Assembly: GCA_022457155.1 (NCBI GenBank)
Contig: JAJGOT010000259.1
Span: 328,501-392,500, forward strand
DNA length: 64,000 nucleotides
Source: Cladopsammia gracilis
Lineage: Eukaryota > Cnidaria > Anthozoa > Scleractinia > Dendrophylliidae
Direction: 5' to 3'
The translations under genes were made by a program, and so were the position numbers. Shown one piece after another: positions 60,049 to 64,000 of the stretch; positions within the stretch are counted from its first letter, which is position 1, and each line of letters starts with the position of its first letter. Under the pieces are notes generated by a model. It worked only from the letters and a program-made list of their open reading frames with translations. It was not told where the DNA came from and searched no databases.

Positions 60049-60830
60049 GGGATACTCAGAAGCCGCTTTAGTGGAAAAAGACGAGCTTTCAGGGATAAAA
60101 TCTTGCATCGAGGAACTTCATGTATTACGTTTTTATCAATGCGGGAGATGTTTGTTTTTTACGGATTTCAGAACCAGAAGCGGAGATTTGAATTGCCAAG
60201 CAAGCGAGGGACTTAAAGGTAAAACAGATTACATTTTTCGATGGGAATTTATCTTGATATCAATCTGTGTAGCTTAAATTCAGTTGTTCAGTTGTATTAA
60301 TTTCTTGAATTTCATCGAAGACACGGCTCGGCCTCGATGCGATATAAATGGTACGCGTTTTGCTTTTAAACATAAACTAATGGAGATTTGAATAAATTTT
60401 TTCCAAAGAAGATTGTGTTGTCCATTTTTATGTGTTTGTTCATTCATTACATAGATTGAAAAGCGATTTTATGTAAACAAAACAAGACTTAGATTTTATA
60501 CTCGCGTCGCCTTATGCAAATATGTTTGTATATTTTTGCAAGTTTGATTTCCAAATCAGTTTCTCGGGCATTTTTTTACAAGCAACAACTGTATTTTAGT
60601 AATAGTTATTCTAGACGGAGAAAAAGTTGTTTTTGTGAACTTTTGTACGGTCTAAATGTACTGAGCAGACGGTCGGGTGATACTGTTTTTGAGAATTGCT
60701 AAAATTGAAAAATAGCCCGGTCGGTCGTCAATCTTAATTCTTGTGTTTCCGACCTTTCACCTAAGTTAAGTTTCATCTTAGTTAAGCTTGTTCAGAGGGT
60801 CTTCAGAAATATGGCACAACTGTTCGTCTT

Positions 60831-61610
60831 TCAGAGAAATAGCCTGTGAGTATTTGGGCGCGAGCGAAGCGCGAAGAAAGAGCGTGGAAATGCGCGCGGA
60901 GCGTGAAGCGCGAAGGGAATCCTCCCATCCCCTCCCGTTTCTAGCGCCTGCCACGCAGGCTATCAGAGAAATGGCACAATCCGTTCGGCTTTCAGAAAAA
61001 TAGCCTGCGAGTATTTGGGGCGCAAGCGAAGCGCGAGGAGAGAAGGTGGAGATGCCCGCGGAGCGCGGATCGTGGAGCGCGAAGGGAATCCTCCCTTCCC
61101 CTCCCGTTTCTAGCGCCTGCCACGCAGGCGATTAGAGAAACGGCACAATCCGTTCGGCTTTCAGTATAATTGGGGTTTTCACTTACGTCATATCGAAATT
61201 CAGAACCATTAAACAACAGTTTTCGATTCCAAAATGTTTATGGAATTGTAGAGATTCGTTCAAGAGTTACAGGCGAACGAGTATTAGACATTTTTGGTAA
61301 GAAATGTATGGAGCGGTCATCTTGGTGCCGCACACAGGGGCACCAAGTATCCACAAGTATCTGGTATCCACATACCATCTAAGAAACAGCTTTGTAGGAT
61401 GTATACTTTAGAATTTTATATTTTTATGACGTCATGTGCACACCCCAATAGCCTGCTAGTATTTGGGGCGAAAGCGAAGCGCGAGGGGAGAGCGTGGAGA
61501 CGCCCGCGGACCGCGGATCGTGGAGCGCGAAGGTAATCCCACCTTCCCTCCCGTTTTTCGCGCCTGCCACGCACGCGATTAGAGAAATGGCACAATCTGT
61601 TCGGCTTTCA
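60831..61610. repeat. GC-rich tandem repeat, three units
   Basis: Units start with ATAGCCTG(C/T)GAGTATTTGGG (about 60838, 61000) and ATAGCCTGCTAGTATTTGGG (61449). Each has AGCGAAGCGCGA, GGAGCGCGAAGGGAATCC and GCGCCTGCCACGCAGGC, the last being partly palindromic. The second and third units are separated by about 280 bp of other sequence. Confidence 0.85.
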
Positions 61611-61670
61611 GAGTTTTCGAAGGGAGTAAGAGTTCCGGATTAACAGGATCGAGATTTTTAGGGTATTTCC

Positions 61671-61735
61671 GAAGAACACCCCGTCATTTTTATATGTGAG
61701 CACCCATTCCCCCCCCCCCCCCCACCCTCCCGGGG
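61671..61735. mobile_element. End fragment of the 55443-type foldback element
   Basis: ACCCCGTCATTTTTATATG followed by a C15 tract and CCCGGGGAATA matches the end of the element at 55443-55763. Confidence 0.6.
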
Positions 61736-61996
61736 AATACCTAACAACTGGGAAAAATACGAAGCGATACTCAATGATTTTACTTCACTTAGCAAAAATA
61801 CCTTGTACTTATGCTTAGCCTTTTTTTTTCTATGTATAAATTCATATTAAATATAGAAGCAGTTCCTCTGGTATTTTTAAAAATAACAAGTTTTATTTAA
61901 AAATAACAAGTTGTTACAAGTTGTTATCGCGTTTTGGCCATATATATTTTTAGGCAAATCTACTTATTAGCTCTACAGATTGCGTTCGTGCCTTAA

Positions 61997-62188
61997 GGGA
62001 CGATTCGCAACGACGATTTTTAGCGCAACATGGGTGCGCGGACGATTTTCTTCGCAATTTTTACGTTGCGAAGTGTTTGAATCAGCTTCAAAAACTTGGA
62101 ACGCAAAAACCAAATTTTACTCAAGTTGTTTCGTGTAACATACCTGTCGTTAATTTTGTTGCGCAAAAATCGTCGTGCGAATCGTCCC
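61997..62188. mobile_element. MITE with TTAA flanks
   Basis: GGGACGATTCGCAACGACGA and (reverse) GGGACGATTCGCACGACGAT form inverted ends, with TTAA just outside (61993-61996 and 62191-62194). The TTAA target is the signature of piggyBac-type elements. No transposase. Confidence 0.7.
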
Positions 62189-62526
62189 GTTTAACAGCCT
62201 TTATGTCTATCTGCTACTTTTAAAATATTTTAGCCGCACGTTTATAATAGAATAGAAAATGAGGCGCATATGCAAAAGTGATAAACATGCAGATAGTCGC
62301 ATGCGGGCGAACCTTTGTTTAGTTATTGCTTCATTGGTATATGCGCCTCATTTACAAATCGCGCTACTTGAAGCCGGATAACTTAAAAAGGTATGACCAG
62401 GGACGTTTTAAGAGGTAGCGGGGAGAGGGCTTCATTCAACAACCCCGATAATTTAAAATCTAGTCTAACAGCATTTAGAGTATATACGACTACATATGAG
62501 AAAGCCAAAACATATTACTATGCCAA

Positions 62527-62647
62527 CTAAAAGAAATACACCATAACAGCAATAAAAGCAGCAATCGAACCCGACCCTTTGTCCCTTACTTCGCCGTCGT
62601 TATTGAAGCTAGTCGTGATATTTCCGCTTCCAGGAGCTCTTGTACCC
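62527..62647 (-). pseudogene. Fragment D: orphan last exon with GPI-anchor-like end
   Basis: The minus strand reads GTRAPGSGNITTSFNNDGE and then a small-residue site (GSGS), a short hydrophobic run (IAAFIAVMVYFF) and a stop. The first eleven residues match exon 13 of genes A and B. The small residues plus hydrophobic end with no cytoplasmic tail resemble a GPI-attachment signal, as in alpha-2/delta proteins. The acceptor reads GG where AG is expected, and no exon 12 is visible to the window end, so it may be a dead fragment. Confidence 0.6.
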
Positions 62648-62649
62648 GC

Positions 62650-64000
62650 AGATTAACAACAACAACAACAACAATAAGCTCAGTGTATTGGCATGACTAT
62701 AAATCGTTACAGTATTGTAAAAGCGTAAGATTACATAGACTTCAAAGTTAACAAACAAACATACAAAGATAATCAAACAGATTACAATGAATTAAATCTG
62801 GGCCCGTTTCTCGAAAATCCCGGTAATTTTTCGGGTCCGAAGCCAAATATTGAAATCAAAATCTAAAGAATAAAAGCGCGGGTCCTAGCGAACAAACCAG
62901 TCCATTTTGTTTTGCTAACTGATAGTTTTCTGGTATCATGACTGCACTCACTGCAGTCAGAATCAATCGGTATTAAGCTGACTTCTCTACGTCAGATCAT
63001 CGTGTAATTTCTACCACCAACTGGTTTTGAATTGAAGTTTGGCAAGACGTATTTTCTGGAAAATCGATATTACCATGACGACGATAAACAAGAATCTTCA
63101 AAATATCTCAAAGTGAAAGTTTGCAAGATCAAGATTTCGATTTTGGAGTTACTTCAAGATAGTGTCAAAATGTAATTTTCATTTACTTTCTCTTTGTGGA
63201 ATGCAACATTACATTAAAACACAGTTAAACCTCAGGAAATATAATGTAGCGCGTCTTGAGTTTGTCTGGCATCAATTTGTCACTGGTGCCGCAGGGGGAG
63301 GGAGAGGGGGTATTAAGGTATAATAGCGACGGGGAAGTGCAGTTGTTTGAAACTTGCGATCTGTGAACGTTTTTGCGTGGGTTAGAAATTTTGTGGTGAC
63401 GATTTTTTGGGTGAAAGAGTCTGGTGAGGACCTTTTTATGAATTAATTAATTAAATTAAAACTTTATTGAATCTCCCAATCAGGGTTTTTCAGACCCAAC
63501 GTACATAAGCATATAAATAATTCATAAGGTAAGTGAAACATTGAATAAAAATGTCAAACGTTAAAATTGTGATAATAGCTAAAAACATCAAAAGGTAACT
63601 CTCGTAGCTAACAAGAAATGATTCGAAAAGGAATTCTCTAAGTTTCTTTTACATTTTGGGGTTAAGTTCTGGGCCTTTAAACTTTTTTGGGTCTGGTTTT
63701 AGCCTAACAGGACTTATCTTCGGGGACTAACAATTTGGCCTTATTCGGCCCTCCTCATTACTATTATAGCTATTTATAAATTAGTTGTATTAGTTTATCA
63801 TTAACCACTCATATATTTTTTGAAATTCAAATTTAAGGAGCTGTACGGTTATAGTTTTTTCCCTCAGTATAGCTTTGGCCCTGAGGAAGGCTAATTTTGC
63901 TAGCCGAAATGTTGGTCGCGAAATAAATCAGCCCATTTCGTTTGTCTTATTAGACTTCAAGTGACGTCTGGCTCGAGCATCTCTTGATTCATACTACTTG
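62650..64000. other. Right end, no gene recognised
   Basis: A TTTATTGAATCTCCCAATCA stretch near 63462 may be a retroelement 3' end. CTGAGGAAGGCTAATTTTGC...GAAAT at 63881-63910 resembles Penelope-type element ends. Confidence 0.35.

Noticed and set aside
60071..60277. Short open frame with ATG
   Set aside because: Lies in a likely dispersed repeat, with no splice sites or family resemblance.

Overview
The window looks like nuclear DNA of an animal, most likely an anthozoan cnidarian such as a reef coral (inference). It has long introns with GT/AG splice sites, many kinds of retrotransposon and foldback DNA element, a tRNA-derived SINE, satellites and long microsatellites. The host genes are tandem copies of a VWFA-plus-Cache gene related to calcium channel alpha-2/delta and CACHD1. 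There are no bacterial operons, no CRISPR array and no rRNA genes.

Layout. 1-5883: a 5'-truncated L1/Tx1-like LINE with an open 1239-codon ORF2, lying between two identical direct repeats of at least 433 bp. 6.2-7.0 kb: minisatellite and a 122-bp tandem array. 7082-33209 (minus): gene A, 13 coding exons, 1082 aa. Its introns are swollen by a 1-kb GAT-type microsatellite, several foldback elements, a broken Polinton/Maverick-like element (17.0-21.7 kb), a SINE, a CR1-like LINE fragment and a three-unit array of LINE 3' ends. 33.9-39.0 kb: foldback, pogo-like MITE, Ty3-type gag fragment and a decayed RTE-type LINE. 39.5-42.2 kb: fragments of further family members, namely an inverted last exon, two extra first exons and a shortened exon 2. 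45775-56454 (minus): gene B, 13 coding exons, 1138 aa, flanked by two arrays of one satellite in opposite orientation. 57-64 kb: satellite, MITEs, a GC-rich tandem repeat and an orphan last exon (62527-62647) encoding a GPI-anchor-like end.

Genes A and B share exon sizes exactly for exons 1-10 and 12 and share intron phase throughout. Spliced lengths from hand-placed junctions divide evenly by three, so both appear intact. They differ most in the last exon. A ends in one membrane segment plus a short basic tail. B ends in one membrane segment plus a proline-rich tail with PPSY motifs. The orphan exon ends like a GPI-anchored protein. The family has apparently kept one ectodomain while varying its membrane anchor. 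The ectodomain carries two copies of the Y-x4-R-x-(W/F)-Y signature of amino-acid-binding dCache domains, and the first sits just before the inserted VWA, as in alpha-2/delta.

All calls rest on reading the sequence. No database search was run, and family names are from recognition of motifs.
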